This document shows positions 24,978 through 34,247 of a stretch of DNA of 64,000 nt, piece after piece. The notes under the pieces were generated by a model, which had not been told where the DNA came from, ran no database searches, and saw only the letters and a list, made by a program, of their open reading frames with translations. The DNA is from Rufibacter immobilis (GTDB taxonomy: Bacteria > Bacteroidota > Bacteroidia > Cytophagales > Hymenobacteraceae): positions 62,001 through 126,000 of the forward strand of contig NZ_RJJE01000001.1 in the NCBI RefSeq assembly GCF_003721565.1. The letters are read 5' to 3'. Positions within the stretch are counted from its first letter, which is position 1, and the number at the start of each line of letters is the position of its first letter. The translations under genes and the position numbers were made by a program.

Positions 24978-26315
24978 TTATTTAGCTGGTTTTGCAGAAG
25001 TGGGCAGGTAATACAATACCACCCGGGCATTGGGCTGCAGGTATTTTTTGGCTGCCGCCTGAATGTCTTCGCGGGTGATGCTTCTGATCTGCTCCAGCTC
25101 TTGGTTCACGTTGTTCGTGTTCTTGTTGTGGAAGGTGTAGCCGCTGGCCAGGTTCTCGGCCACGCCCAACATAGTGGAGTTGGCGGTCACGTACTGGTTC
25201 TCAAACTGGTTCTGGATTTTCTTATAATCCTCCTCAGAAATGAGGTTGTTCTGCAGGTTGGCCACCTCCGCGTCAATATCAGTGAGCAAGGTGTTCAGAG
25301 GGGTGTTATTATTGGGCAGCGCCAACGTGATGTAAGCGCCGTAGTCTTCCAGCGCGAAGTTAAAGGCCGCCACTTGCAGCGCATTCTTCTTCTCATCCAC
25401 CATTTTCTTGTACAGCTTGGAGCTGGCCCCACCTGAAAGGATGGAAGAGATCATCTGCATGGTTTTAGAGTCTTTGGTGCTCATGCCCGGCACGCGGTAC
25501 GCCGCCATAATGGCCGGAATCTGGATATTGGCATCATAGGCCGTGTCTACAATGGCCTTGGTGATGGGTGCTTCCTCCACCTTTTGGTAGACCACCGGCT
25601 CGCCTTTGGGCACTTCACTGAAGTAAGCGGCCACCAGTTCTTTGGTCTGGGCTACGTCTATGTCGCCGGCAATGGAGAGCACAGCGTTGTTAGGCACGTA
25701 ATACTTCTTAAAGAACGCCTGAAACTCGCTCAGCTTGGCCGCATCCAGGTCTTCCATGGAGCCAATGGGCTGCCAGCGGTACGGGTGCTTGGTGAACAGA
25801 CGCTTGAAGATCTCATTGGCGAACTGGCCGTATGGCTGGTTGTCAATGCGCAGGCGTTTCTCCTCCTTCACCACTTCGTTCTGGGTTTTCACGCCTACCT
25901 CATTGATCACGGGATGCAGCATGCGCTCACTTTCCAGCCACAAGCCCAGTTTGAGCTGGTTGCTGGGGAACACCTCATAGTAGAACGTGCGGTCATGCGA
26001 GGTATTGGCGTTGTTCTGGCCGCCGTTGCTGGAAACCAGCTTCATGAATTCGCCGCGCTTGATGTTCTGTGAGCCTTCAAAGAGTAGGTGCTCAAAAAAA
26101 TGGGCAAAGCCCGAGCGGCCCACCTGTTCGTTTTTAGAGCCTACGTGGTACATCACAGACACCGCCACCACCGGGGCAGATTTGTCCTGGTGCAGGATCA
26201 CGTGTAAGCCGTTGGGTAAATCATACTCCGTGAATTCTACTTTTTGCGCCTGCGCTGCCGTAGAAGAGAGCATGGCCGCTGCCGCCGCAACGAATAGATG
26301 CTTTTTAAATAACAT
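24978..26315 (-). CDS. M16-family zinc peptidase, catalytic subunit
   Basis: 445 residues from the ATG at 26315, giving the signal MLFKKHLFVAAAAAMLSSTAAQA; the upstream open frame to 26435 lacks signal-peptide character. The inverted zinc motif HFFEH is at residues 72-76, with the third ligand Glu in NEVVKEEKR near 147-152. LDAAKLSEFQAFFKKYYVPNNAVLSIAGD is typical of M16B. It is first in an operon with the HxxEH-less M16 protein, so both likely assemble into one heterodimeric periplasmic protease acting on short peptides. Confidence 0.92.
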   Translation of the reverse strand: MLFKKHLFVAAAAAMLSSTAAQAQKVEFTEYDLPNGLHVILHQDKSAPVVAVSVMYHVGSKNEQVGRSGFAHFFEHLLFEGSQNIKRGEFMKLVSSNGGQNNANTSHDRTFYYEVFPSNQLKLGLWLESERMLHPVINEVGVKTQNEVVKEEKRLRIDNQPYGQFANEIFKRLFTKHPYRWQPIGSMEDLDAAKLSEFQAFFKKYYVPNNAVLSIAGDIDVAQTKELVAAYFSEVPKGEPVVYQKVEEAPITKAIVDTAYDANIQIPAIMAAYRVPGMSTKDSKTMQMISSILSGGASSKLYKKMVDEKKNALQVAAFNFALEDYGAYITLALPNNNTPLNTLLTDIDAEVANLQNNLISEEDYKKIQNQFENQYVTANSTMLGVAENLASGYTFHNKNTNNVNQELEQIRSITREDIQAAAKKYLQPNARVVLYYLPTSAKPAK

Positions 26316-26512
26316 ACTGTTGGGGTTGAATAAATAAAGGGTTGTGCACTGGTAAATGGTGAAGCAGCAGGTAACGCCGTAACCGGAGACTCTTTCCGGT
26401 TTATCGCCAAGGGTAATCCTTTTGCTAACGCTCATTAGTAGCAGCGGGCGGGTATTTCTTACAGCACAGGGGCAGAGATTTTTTATTTTCGCAACGCGGA
26501 AGACAGGTTGGG

Positions 26513-26551
26513 GTTTTAAGCATGTTTTTCTGGAAACAGGCCGAAAACTGC
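26513..26551. repeat. TTTAG palindrome copy 11 (degenerate)
   Basis: GTTTTAAGCATGTTTTTCTG then GAAACAGGCCGAAAACTGC, at 26-64 bp past the 3' end of the LytTR gene. The AAACAGGCCGAAAAC half is the recognisable part. Confidence 0.6.
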
Positions 26552-26576
26552 GGCAAGCTTACATACAAAGGCCCTC

Positions 26577-27329
26577 TTAAGACTGCCTTCCCCCCTGCTC
26601 CTTCTCCCTAATGAGCCGGAAAAAGTTGTCCCGGTACGTTTCGCCCAGCGGAATTTCCTTGTCCTGGATGTAGAGGGTGTGCCCGTCTACCATGCGCACT
26701 TTGTCAATGGCGATGATGTAGGATTTATGAACCCGGTAAAACGGTGGTTGCGGCAGCTGCTCCTCCAAATCCCGAAGCGTTTGGTACGTGACCACCCGCT
26801 GCTGCGGCAGGTACAAAGACACGTAGTTTTTGAGACCTTCAATGAACAGGATATCTGAGTAGTTGACGCGCAGGAACTTGTTTTTGCTCTCGCCTTTCAC
26901 AAACATGTAGTCTGGGGCGGGCGCAGCGGGAACCAGCGGATCGGGAAAACCTCCAATGGGAGCCGCCTTAGCAGGCTGCAATTGCGCCTGCGCTTTCTGC
27001 GCCGCCTTCAGGAAGCGGTCAAACGCAATGGGCTTGAGCAGGTAATCCACCACATCATGCTCGTACCCTTCCAAGGCGTATTCTGGGTAGGCGGTGGTGA
27101 GAATGACTTTGCACCTGTTGCCCGCCAGTTTCAGGAACTGCAAACCGGTTAGCTCGGGCATCTGGATGTCCAGGAACACCAGGTCGCAACGGCCTTCGCT
27201 CACCCAGCCCAGCGCCTCAATAGGGCTGGTAGTGCTGCCCGCAAACTGTAGGAACGGCACCTTCTCAATATAGGCTTTGAGCAAGGTAGACGCGTACGCC
27301 TCGTCATCCACACAAATACACCTGATCAT
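26577..27329 (-). CDS. LytTR-family response regulator
   Basis: 250 residues. N-terminal receiver (IRCICVDDEAYASTLL, phospho-acceptor Asp54 in VFLDIQMPELTG, conserved Lys in DYLLKPIAFDRFLKA) and C-terminal LytTR DNA-binding domain (ILFIEGLKNYVSLYLPQQRV, FYRVHKSYIIAIDKV). It is in an operon with the histidine kinase 68 bp upstream. LytTR regulators bind DNA through beta-strand contacts, usually to pairs of short direct repeats. Possible targets are the S41 peptidase and receptor genes that share an upstream element just across the divergent gap; that link is inference. Confidence 0.95.
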   Translation of the reverse strand: MIRCICVDDEAYASTLLKAYIEKVPFLQFAGSTTSPIEALGWVSEGRCDLVFLDIQMPELTGLQFLKLAGNRCKVILTTAYPEYALEGYEHDVVDYLLKPIAFDRFLKAAQKAQAQLQPAKAAPIGGFPDPLVPAAPAPDYMFVKGESKNKFLRVNYSDILFIEGLKNYVSLYLPQQRVVTYQTLRDLEEQLPQPPFYRVHKSYIIAIDKVRMVDGHTLYIQDKEIPLGETYRDNFFRLIREKEQGGRQS

Positions 27330-27397
27330 TCTTCTTGTAAGTTGGGAAGTAGGAAATTAAAGATAATACCCAAAATGCAGAAAGCTCCAACAACTTT

Positions 27398-28462
27398 CTA
27401 ATGGGCAGCACTATTGCGTTTAGGACCTGTTTTTGGAAAAACAGCCCCTAAACGTAAGTGCAGCGTGACCAGGTACACATCACCGTTGTTTTTGACGGTG
27501 AGCGTATGGGCATTGGGGTACAGCAGCTCCAACCGCCGTTTTATGTTCTGTAACCCGATGCCGGTGGTCTGGTCTTTCTGGTGGTGGTGGATGTGGTTCT
27601 CTACCTCAAAAATCAAGTCTTGTCCCGTCATCTCCAGTTTTAGGCGGATGGGGTTGGCGGCATCATCGGCTATGCCGTGTTTAAAGGCGTTCTCCACAAA
27701 CGGGATGAGCAACAGAGAAGCAATACGCTGTCCCTCCACGGAGCCCTCCACCTGAAAATCCACGAAGAAACAATCCTGGAACCGCAGCCGGAAAATCTGG
27801 ATGTAGCTGTGCAGGTAGTCTACTTCTTTCTGCAGCTCCACCTGGCCATCGGGGCTGTCATGGAGCATGTAGCGCATCAGGTCAGAGAGCTTGAGAATGG
27901 CCTCGGCCAGTTTCTCAGAAACGGGGTACGCCTGCGCATACAGGTAATTGAGCGTGTTGTAGAGGAAGTGCGGGTTCACCTGAGATTTAAGGAAGGCTAA
28001 CTCGGCCTGGGTCTTCTCCTGGCGCAGCAGTTTGTTTTCCTTCTCTTTCTTAAAGGCATCCTGCACGCTGTAGACCACCAGGCTCAGCACCACCATGGGC
28101 GTGGCGTAGTACAGGTTGTCTGTTAAGTAATGCAGAAAAGGGGTGCTTTTGCTGTAATTCTGGAACCCCAGCACCAGCGGGTACAGATTCTCTTCCAGCA
28201 GGTACCGGCAGAGGATGAAAAGTAGCTGCGCACTCCCCAACCCCACCACCAGGGCCAACAGGCGTTCGCGGTTCAGGAACCGGGGGTACACCAAACGGTA
28301 GCAGTAGTAGAACTCCAACGCCATGCACAGCGTGAACGAGGATTGGAGCCACATGAGGGACCGCGGGTACTTTGGCTGTTCTATATAGATACCTATCAAG
28401 CTGTACGTCAGGTACAGGACCCAGGCCGCCACATGGTAGAGCACAATCTTTTGGTTCTTCAT
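27398..28462 (-). CDS. LytS-type sensor histidine kinase with repeat-encoded C-terminus
   Basis: 354 residues. Four hydrophobic segments in the first ~130 residues, a short coiled coil (KKEKENKLLRQEKTQAELA), the His_kinase box with phospho-acceptor His165 (QVNPHFLYNTLNYL), then an HATPase domain (LLIPFVENAFKHGIA, TGIGLQNIKRRLELLYP). It partners with the LytTR regulator downstream. The normal family ending is at about VYLVTLHLRL; here the reading continues GAVFPKTGPKRN through a dispersed palindrome before stopping at SAAH, so the insertion replaced the original stop. Confidence 0.93.
   Translation of the reverse strand: MKNQKIVLYHVAAWVLYLTYSLIGIYIEQPKYPRSLMWLQSSFTLCMALEFYYCYRLVYPRFLNRERLLALVVGLGSAQLLFILCRYLLEENLYPLVLGFQNYSKSTPFLHYLTDNLYYATPMVVLSLVVYSVQDAFKKEKENKLLRQEKTQAELAFLKSQVNPHFLYNTLNYLYAQAYPVSEKLAEAILKLSDLMRYMLHDSPDGQVELQKEVDYLHSYIQIFRLRFQDCFFVDFQVEGSVEGQRIASLLLIPFVENAFKHGIADDAANPIRLKLEMTGQDLIFEVENHIHHHQKDQTTGIGLQNIKRRLELLYPNAHTLTVKNNGDVYLVTLHLRLGAVFPKTGPKRNSAAH
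27414..27457. repeat. TTTAG palindrome copy 12, inside the 3' end of the kinase gene
   Basis: TTGCGTTTAGGACCTGTTTT then TGGAAAAACAGCCCCTAAACG and TAA. It encodes the last residues of the kinase on the minus strand. Confidence 0.88.
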
Positions 28463-28533
28463 GTCCCAAAGCTAGAAAGAGCGGCAAGGGTTTCCGCCTT
28501 TTTTATCCCAATCCCTCTTTTCCTGATGTGAAC

Positions 28534-28577
28534 CTGCGTTTAGAGGCTCTTTTTCTAAAAACGGCTCCTAAACGCAG
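28534..28577. repeat. TTTAG palindrome copy 13 in divergent gap
   Basis: CTGCGTTTAGAGGCTCTTTT and AACGGCTCCTAAACGCAG with flank pairing CTGCG/CGCAG. Lies between the divergent kinase and S41 peptidase genes, where no terminator is needed. Confidence 0.88.
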
Positions 28578-28601
28578 TTTGGGATAAAATCTGGAGACGT
28601 T

Positions 28602-28649
28602 GGGATCATTTTTTTCCCGCTCAGAGCAACCCCCTGCACCTTTGGGCAT
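28602..28649 (+). promoter_or_regulatory. 48-bp upstream element shared with 30186-30233 (copy A)
   Basis: GGGATCATTTTTTTCC at 28602-28617 is identical in both loci, and the next 32 bases agree at 25 positions without a gap, including GCAACC and GCACCTTTG. The element ends 24 bp before the S41 peptidase ATG. CACCTTTG resembles the Bacteroidota TAnnTTTG -7 box, so this is probably a promoter plus an activator site. Confidence 0.7.
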
Positions 28650-28672
28650 TCCTTCACCCAACCTAACCCGGC

Positions 28673-30118
28673 ATGCGCTTTTTTATTTATCTCAGATGTT
28701 TGAGTGGCCTACTGGTTTGCGTGGCCTTTCTTTTCAGTCCTTTTGCTGGCCAAGCGCAAATCCTCTACGCCCAACCCACAGACTCTAGCTTGGTGACTAC
28801 TCGGTTCACCAAAACCCAGGTGCAGGAAGACTTAGAGTTTCTGCTCCACACCCTACAGCAGGCGCACCCCAACCTATACCATTCTGTGAGCCGGGAGCAG
28901 CTGACCCGGTACAAAGACAGTGTGGCGGCCGCGTTACCTGCCCATTTGAACAGTTTCCAAGCCATTTTTGCGCTAAGTGCGGTTGTGGCGCAGTTGAACG
29001 AAGGACATCTAGGCTTTGTCACCCACCAGGAGCAGTGGAAACATTTTTATCGCGAGGCGCAGGTTTTCCCTTTTACCATTGCGGAGGTCATGCATGATGC
29101 TCTTATCATTCAGAAAGACTTGTCTCAGCCGCAACACCTGGCTCCTTTTGACACTATCTGGGCCATCAATGGGATTCCGGTGAGGCATTTGATCCAGAAA
29201 TACAAAAACCTGAACGGTGGGCTGGACTGCTGGCGCACCAGACACGTCAAAAACAATCTCCACTTCCTGCTGTTCGCAGATTCCATCAGGTCTCCGTTCC
29301 GGGTACGGGCCAGCCACCGAGGGCGGTTCACCCATTTCACCGTAGAAGGCAATCCTTACCCAAAGCCCTCACCTTCTGGCTCCACCGTTAGCAGCCCGGC
29401 CTATTATACCTATCAGGTTCTGCCAGACAGCGTGGCGTACCTCAACTTCCGGCGCATGTGGGGATATCACAGCCGGTTTATCTCCTTTCTGGACAGCGCC
29501 TTCACAGACATGCACGTGCGGGGTGTTCAGAAGCTGGTTATTGATTTGCGCTACAACGGCGGCGGCGACCCGCGCCTGGGCCAGATTCTGCTCTCCTACC
29601 TTACCCGGAAGCCTTACCGCTTTCACGCCTTCACCAAATTCAAGCTGAGCAAGCCCTCTAAGGAGTTTCAGTATGACTTGGTCAACAGCACCATTCCTAA
29701 ACCGGTGCGGGTGTTGCTGAAAAGCCTTCCTAACGGGTTGGTGAAAACCACCCGCTACAAAGCCAAATCGCACCGTACCAGGCAACCCTTCTACACAGGC
29801 CAATTCTGCTTTCTTATTGGGCAGGGCACTTTCTCGGCGGCCAACAATTTAGCGGGGAGTATCAAAGAATACGGACTGGGCACGCTCATCGGCGAAGCCA
29901 CCTGTGAACCGCTCAATGATTACGGCGAGATGATGTCTTTCATGCTACCCCATACTCGCCTGGTGGCCTCTACTCCCTCTGAGTATTTTACCCACCCCAC
30001 TGGAGACCGCCACAACCGTGACGGCGTTCAGCCAGACGTGGTGGTAAAACCAACTCAGCGAGACAGGGCACAGGGCCGTGATGCCGTGCTGGAGTTTGCC
30101 CAACGCTGGTTTCCATGA
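28673..30118 (+). CDS. S41-family peptidase (C-terminal-processing-peptidase fold), secreted
   Basis: 481 residues with a signal peptide (CLSGLLVCVAFLFSPFAGQA). Domain order: N-terminal helical cap (EDLEFLLHTLQQAHPNLY), a PDZ-like middle (TIWAINGIPVRHLIQKY), and the S41 core with KLVIDLRYNGGGDPRLG near 287-303 and the nucleophile in FLIGQGTFSAANNLA (Ser388). The end DGVQPDVVV is typical. It is divergent from the LytS/LytTR pair and followed by a receptor gene with the same upstream element. Probably a periplasmic or surface protease; substrate unknown. Confidence 0.9.
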   Translation: MRFFIYLRCLSGLLVCVAFLFSPFAGQAQILYAQPTDSSLVTTRFTKTQVQEDLEFLLHTLQQAHPNLYHSVSREQLTRYKDSVAAALPAHLNSFQAIFALSAVVAQLNEGHLGFVTHQEQWKHFYREAQVFPFTIAEVMHDALIIQKDLSQPQHLAPFDTIWAINGIPVRHLIQKYKNLNGGLDCWRTRHVKNNLHFLLFADSIRSPFRVRASHRGRFTHFTVEGNPYPKPSPSGSTVSSPAYYTYQVLPDSVAYLNFRRMWGYHSRFISFLDSAFTDMHVRGVQKLVIDLRYNGGGDPRLGQILLSYLTRKPYRFHAFTKFKLSKPSKEFQYDLVNSTIPKPVRVLLKSLPNGLVKTTRYKAKSHRTRQPFYTGQFCFLIGQGTFSAANNLAGSIKEYGLGTLIGEATCEPLNDYGEMMSFMLPHTRLVASTPSEYFTHPTGDRHNRDGVQPDVVVKPTQRDRAQGRDAVLEFAQRWFP

Positions 30119-30185
30119 TCTATCCGCAGCCGCTTCCCGCCAAATTCCTTATGTAACAGGCACCCAGTAGTACTTGAGAATCCTC

Positions 30186-30233
30186 GGGATCATTTTTTTC
30201 CAGCCCTAAGCAACCACCCGCACCTTTGAGCAT
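30186..30233 (+). promoter_or_regulatory. 48-bp upstream element shared with 28602-28649 (copy B)
   Basis: Same GGGATCATTTTTTTCC block and GCACCTTTG box as copy A, ending 23 bp before the ATG of the receptor gene. Equal spacing to the start in both loci argues for a common promoter/operator. Confidence 0.7.
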
Positions 30234-30255
30234 CTATTTATCAAACCCCATTCCT

Positions 30256-32668
30256 ATGCGCTGTCACCTCTACTCCACCCGCCTTCTCTCTCTTCTTTTC
30301 ACCTTCTGCCTTTTCTCTGGAGTAGCCCTGGCTCAGTCCGGCGCTCCGGTAAAGGGCACTGTGCTAGACCAAACCCGCCAGCCGTTGGGCTTTGCCACCA
30401 TTATGCTGGTGCACCTCCCAGATTCGGCCATCGCCCACTCCCAGATGGCCGATGAGGCGGGAACCTATCTGTTTGAGAAAGTGGCCGCTGGCCGATATGT
30501 GGTAAAAGCCAGCCGCATTGACTTCAACACCGCCCTGAGCCAACCGTTTGAGGTGAACGGCCAGCCGGTGCAGGTGCCCGCGATCCTGGCGACTCCCAAG
30601 ACCACCGCGCTCAAAGAAGTGGTGGTGCAGGGCCAGCGCCCCCTGCTGGAGCAGCAAGCCGATAGGCTCATCCTGAACGTGGAGAAGCTGAACACCGCCG
30701 GTGAGAACGCGCTGGAGGTCCTCAAAAACGCCCCCGGCATACGCATAGACAAAGACGATAACATTCTCTTTAGAGGAAGCGGGGGCGTGAACGTGATGCT
30801 CAACGGCAAAATGACCTACATGAACGGCGCGGAACTGAGTGCCTACCTTAACGGTGAGCAAGGTAGAACTCATGGCCAATCCTCCGGCTTCGTATGACGC
30901 GGCGGGCACGGCGGGCATCATCAACATTCAGCTCAAGCGGGAACTTACCAAAGGCATGAACGGGACGCTGAGCGCGGGCACCGGCTACGGGAAATATGAG
31001 AAAGCCTGGGCTGGCCTCAACCTCAACTACAACCTGGGCAAGGTGAGTTTCTACACCCGCCTGAACACGGGCCACTACAACTCCTACAACCGCCTCACCA
31101 TGGAGCGGGAGATCAGAGACAGCCTGTACCGCTCCGTGAACTTCTGGCACCCCATCACTAAAAGCGTGAACGTGGTGGCCGGGGCCGATTATTTCATCTC
31201 AAAGCAACACACGGTGGGTTTCATGGTCAAAGGCTACACCTCGCCGCAAGACGTGCTCACCACCAGCAACTCGGTGAACTATGATGTGCCTGGCAACCCC
31301 ATTGGCAACGTACAGATGCACAACCCGCGCGATGTAACATCCCACAACTACAGCCTCAACGTCAACTACAAATTTGACATAGACACCACCGGCCGCTCGC
31401 TCACCTTTGACTCTGACTTTGTGCGCTACCGCAATGCCGCCGATGAGCTTTTCACAAACCAGTTTTTTGGCCAAACCGTGGTGAGCGAAAATGCATTGGA
31501 AGAGTTGCAGAGTTTCTCAGATGCCGATGTGCGTATCTTCGCCCTTAAACTGGACTACGTGCATCCCTTGGCCAATAATTGGAAAGCGGAAACGGGTTGG
31601 AAGAGCAGCTGGGTCCGCAATGACGCCGACATCAGGTTTGAGCGTCGGGAGGAAGACCGCTGGCTCAATGATGTGCGCCGCACCAACCACTTCCTGTACG
31701 ACGAGAACATCAACGCCGGGTATGTGAGCCTGAGTAAGAAAGTAAGCAAAGCCCTGAGCCTGAAAGCTGGGCTGCGAGCCGAACAGACCATTTCCGAAGG
31801 CAATTCCCTAACCCTCAAAAATGTAGCTAACCGCAATTACTGGCGGTTTTTCCCCAGCGTGTTTGTGGGCTACACCCCTTCAGAGGACCATCAGTTCTCC
31901 ACCTCGTACAGCCGCCGCATCAGTAGGCCCAACTACCGGAGCCTGAACCCGTTCACGTTTTACTCAGATCCGTACACGGGCCTTCTGGGCAATCCGTTTC
32001 TGCAGCCGTCGTTCTCCAACTCTTTCATGGTCAGTTATTCGTTCAAGAGCTTTCAGGTGCTGAGCATCAGCTATCTGCAGGAGAAGGATTTTGTCATGGA
32101 GGTGGTTACCCAGAACGATGACACTAAGGAGAGCATCAGTACGCCCAAGAACCTGAGCCGCGCGCGTTCCCTTAGTTTCAGTAGCGGCGGCACCTTGCCC
32201 GTACGCAAGTGGTGGAACGCCAACCTGCAGGTACAGGGCAGCCTGAACAAAGTGACCACTCCCGTGCAGGGCGAGCAATATAACCAGGAGCAGTTCTCCT
32301 GGGACCTCAGCACCGACCATAACTTCATCCTGCCTAAGAACTTCAGCGTGCAGTACTCGGCGTACTACAGCTCGCCCTCGGTGTCTGGGCTTTTCCGGAA
32401 CAAGGCGTCTTACCTCATGAGCATTGGCGGCAAGAAAACCTTTCTGGACGGCCGCGCCACCGTGAGCCTGAAACTGAACGACATCTTTGACACCGCCCGT
32501 TTCAGGGCTCACCTGAGGTACGCTAACGTGAACATGTACTGGCAGAACGAGTGGGAAAGCCGCCGCCTCAACCTCACGCTGGACTACAAGTTTGGCAACA
32601 GCAAAATCAAAACCGCCCGCAGCCGCAGAACCGGCACCTCTGACGAGGAAAACCGGGTGAGCAAGTAA
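30256..32668 (+). pseudogene. TonB-dependent receptor-like outer-membrane protein, frameshifted
   Basis: Two overlapping frames make one protein. Frame 1 (ATG 30256 to stop 30897) has a signal peptide (LLSLLFTFCLFSGVALA), a carboxypeptidase-regulatory-like domain (VKGTVLDQTRQPLGFATIMLV) and the start of a plug (LKEVVVQGQRPLLEQQADRL, NAPGIRIDKDDNILFRGSGG). Frame 2 resumes with TVSKVELMANPPASYDAAGT and runs through the OMP beta-barrel (family 3 type) to 32668. The break is at about 30850-30860: after AELSAYLNG the next residues should lead into VSKVELMANPPA, but roughly 3n+2 bases appear missing. Either a real inactivating deletion or an assembly error. A TTG at 30226 only extends the frame. 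Same strand as the S41 gene. Confidence 0.85.
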
Positions 32669-32682
32669 GGCCTGCATTGTTC

Positions 32683-32730
32683 AGTTGCGTTTAGGGGCTC
32701 TTTTTGGAAAAAGAGCCCCTAAACGCAACT
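32683..32730. repeat. TTTAG palindrome copy 14 (perfect)
   Basis: 23-bp perfect arms (AGTTGCGTTTAGGGGCTC plus T5, and its complement) with a 2-nt GG centre, 15 bases after the receptor stop. The cleanest copy in the window. Confidence 0.95.
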
Positions 32731-32837
32731 AACCTTTAAAAGCACTGCCCAGGTGCCGCATGGCAAGCCCTTAAAGAACCAGATCTGCAAACCCTCATTC
32801 TTCCCTCCTAAGACAAAAATCACCGCAACTCCCGCCA

Positions 32838-32875
32838 TTTGTCCTATCTTTCCCGGGAAGAGACACGTACTTTTG
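32838..32875 (+). promoter_or_regulatory. possible Bacteroidota-type promoter of the DUF983 gene
   Basis: TACTTTTG at 32868-32875 fits the TAnnTTTG -7 consensus, with a TTTG at 32838-32841 upstream; the spacing is a little long. The ATG follows 23 bp later. Confidence 0.45.
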
Positions 32876-32897
32876 TAGAAACAGATGAACGGTACTG

Positions 32898-33302
32898 ATG
32901 TTAGGTAAAGGATCTAAATTATATAGCATTTTCAAACTCAAATGCCCCCGCTGCCACGAAGGCGACCTCTTTGAGAACAACAGCCTCCTGAGCTGGAGTC
33001 GGTTCTCGCAGATGAAGGAGCATTGCCCGATTTGCCAGCAGGTGTATGAGCCCGAGCCAGGGTATTACTACGGCGCCATGTATGTGAGCTACGGGCTTAC
33101 CACCGGCCCTACGCTCATTATGGTGCTGCTCATGCTACTGGTTTTCAACGAAGTAACCATGCTCATGTTTGTAGGGGCGCTCACCCTTACCCTAGTACTT
33201 TTTCTGCCGGCTATCTTCAAGCTTTCTAGGGCCATCTGGATCAATATTTTCATCAGTTATGATCCTAACGCCGCCGCCCGTCCGCACGCCCGGGGGCACT
33301 AG
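32898..33302 (+). CDS. DUF983 membrane protein
   Basis: 134 residues. Two CxxC pairs (CPRCHEGDLF near 16 and CPICQQVYEPEPGYYYGAMY near 47) suggest a zinc knuckle, followed by two hydrophobic segments (LIMVLLMLLVF and MFVGALTLTLVLFLPAIF). This arrangement is the DUF983 family, common in Bacteroidota and Alphaproteobacteria, function unknown. A palindrome and the AraC gene follow. Confidence 0.85.
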   Translation: MLGKGSKLYSIFKLKCPRCHEGDLFENNSLLSWSRFSQMKEHCPICQQVYEPEPGYYYGAMYVSYGLTTGPTLIMVLLMLLVFNEVTMLMFVGALTLTLVLFLPAIFKLSRAIWINIFISYDPNAAARPHARGH

Positions 33303-33309
33303 AAGATTT

Positions 33310-33347
33310 CTGTTTCTGAGCCGTTTTTCCCAAATTAGGCCCAAACC
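33310..33347. repeat. TTTAG palindrome copy 15 (degenerate)
   Basis: CTGTTTCTGAGCCGTTTTTC then CCAAATTAGGCCCAAACCAG. Weak copy between the DUF983 and AraC genes. Confidence 0.5.
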
Positions 33348-33374
33348 AGCGGGCTCCCCGCTGTCTCTTGGCCT

Positions 33375-34247
33375 ATGCCCGAAAAACTACCGGTTTACCG
33401 TATCCCAGATTTTACCGCCGCCCGGGGCATGGCCCAGGGTTTCCATGTGGTAGATTTGCAGACGCACCAGCAGAAACACGCGTTCATAGAGGCGCCGCAC
33501 AAACACGATTTCTTCCTGCTCCTGCACGTCTGGCAAGGCTCCGGCACCCATACCATAGATTTCACCGCCTATGAGGTGAAGCCCCACAGCCTGTTCTTCC
33601 TCACGCCGGGGCAGGTACATGCCTGGAACTTATCGCCAGACACCCAAGGCACGCTGCTGTTCTTTTCCCCCGCGTTTTTCTCCAACGGGCAAGAAAGTGA
33701 GGCGCTGAGGCAGTTCCCGTTTTTCAGGTCCTGGCAACATGCGCCGGTTCTGTACGCAGATGCCCAGACACTGGCTCCGGCGGCCCAAACATTCCAAAGT
33801 ATACAAAACGAATACAAAGCGGCGCTCCCGCTGCAAGCCGATGCGCTGCGGGCGTACCTGCACCTGCTGCTCATTCAGATAAGCCGCTTGTACCCCAGCC
33901 AGCAACACCGCAGCGGCACCAGCACCTGGCCCCACCAGTTGTACCAGCTGGAAAAACTGGTGGAGCAGCATTACCGCCAGCACCAGCCCATTGCGTTCTA
34001 CGCCAACGCCCTGCACCTGAGCCCCAAGTACCTGAACGAGCTCTGCAAAGAGAACTTGGGCAAAACTACCACAGACCTGCTGCAGGAACGGCTTATTCTG
34101 GAAGCCAAGCGTCTGCTCACCCACTCGCCGCACCTGAACATTGCCCAGGTGGCGCTGGCGCTTGGGTTTGAGGACAACTCCTATTTCAGCCGGTTCTTCA
34201 AGAAACACACGGGGGCCACGCCAGAGCAGTTCCGGCAGAAAGGATAA
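33375..34247 (+). CDS. AraC-family transcriptional regulator with N-terminal cupin
   Basis: 290 residues. N-terminal cupin-like sensor (EAPHKHDFFLLLHVWQGSG, then LFFLTPGQVHAWNL) and C-terminal double helix-turn-helix (IAFYANALHLSPKYLNELCK, LNIAQVALALGFEDNSYFSR) ending in FFKKHTGATPEQFRQK, the usual AraC signature. It is 99 bp upstream of the PQQ-type sugar dehydrogenase gene on the same strand, so that gene may be a target; inference only. Confidence 0.93.
   Translation: MPEKLPVYRIPDFTAARGMAQGFHVVDLQTHQQKHAFIEAPHKHDFFLLLHVWQGSGTHTIDFTAYEVKPHSLFFLTPGQVHAWNLSPDTQGTLLFFSPAFFSNGQESEALRQFPFFRSWQHAPVLYADAQTLAPAAQTFQSIQNEYKAALPLQADALRAYLHLLLIQISRLYPSQQHRSGTSTWPHQLYQLEKLVEQHYRQHQPIAFYANALHLSPKYLNELCKENLGKTTTDLLQERLILEAKRLLTHSPHLNIAQVALALGFEDNSYFSRFFKKHTGATPEQFRQKG

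Noticed and set aside
25584..26072. 162-codon plus-strand frame opposite the M16 gene
   Set aside because: Shadow frame; the minus-strand gene has an HxxEH motif and a signal peptide.
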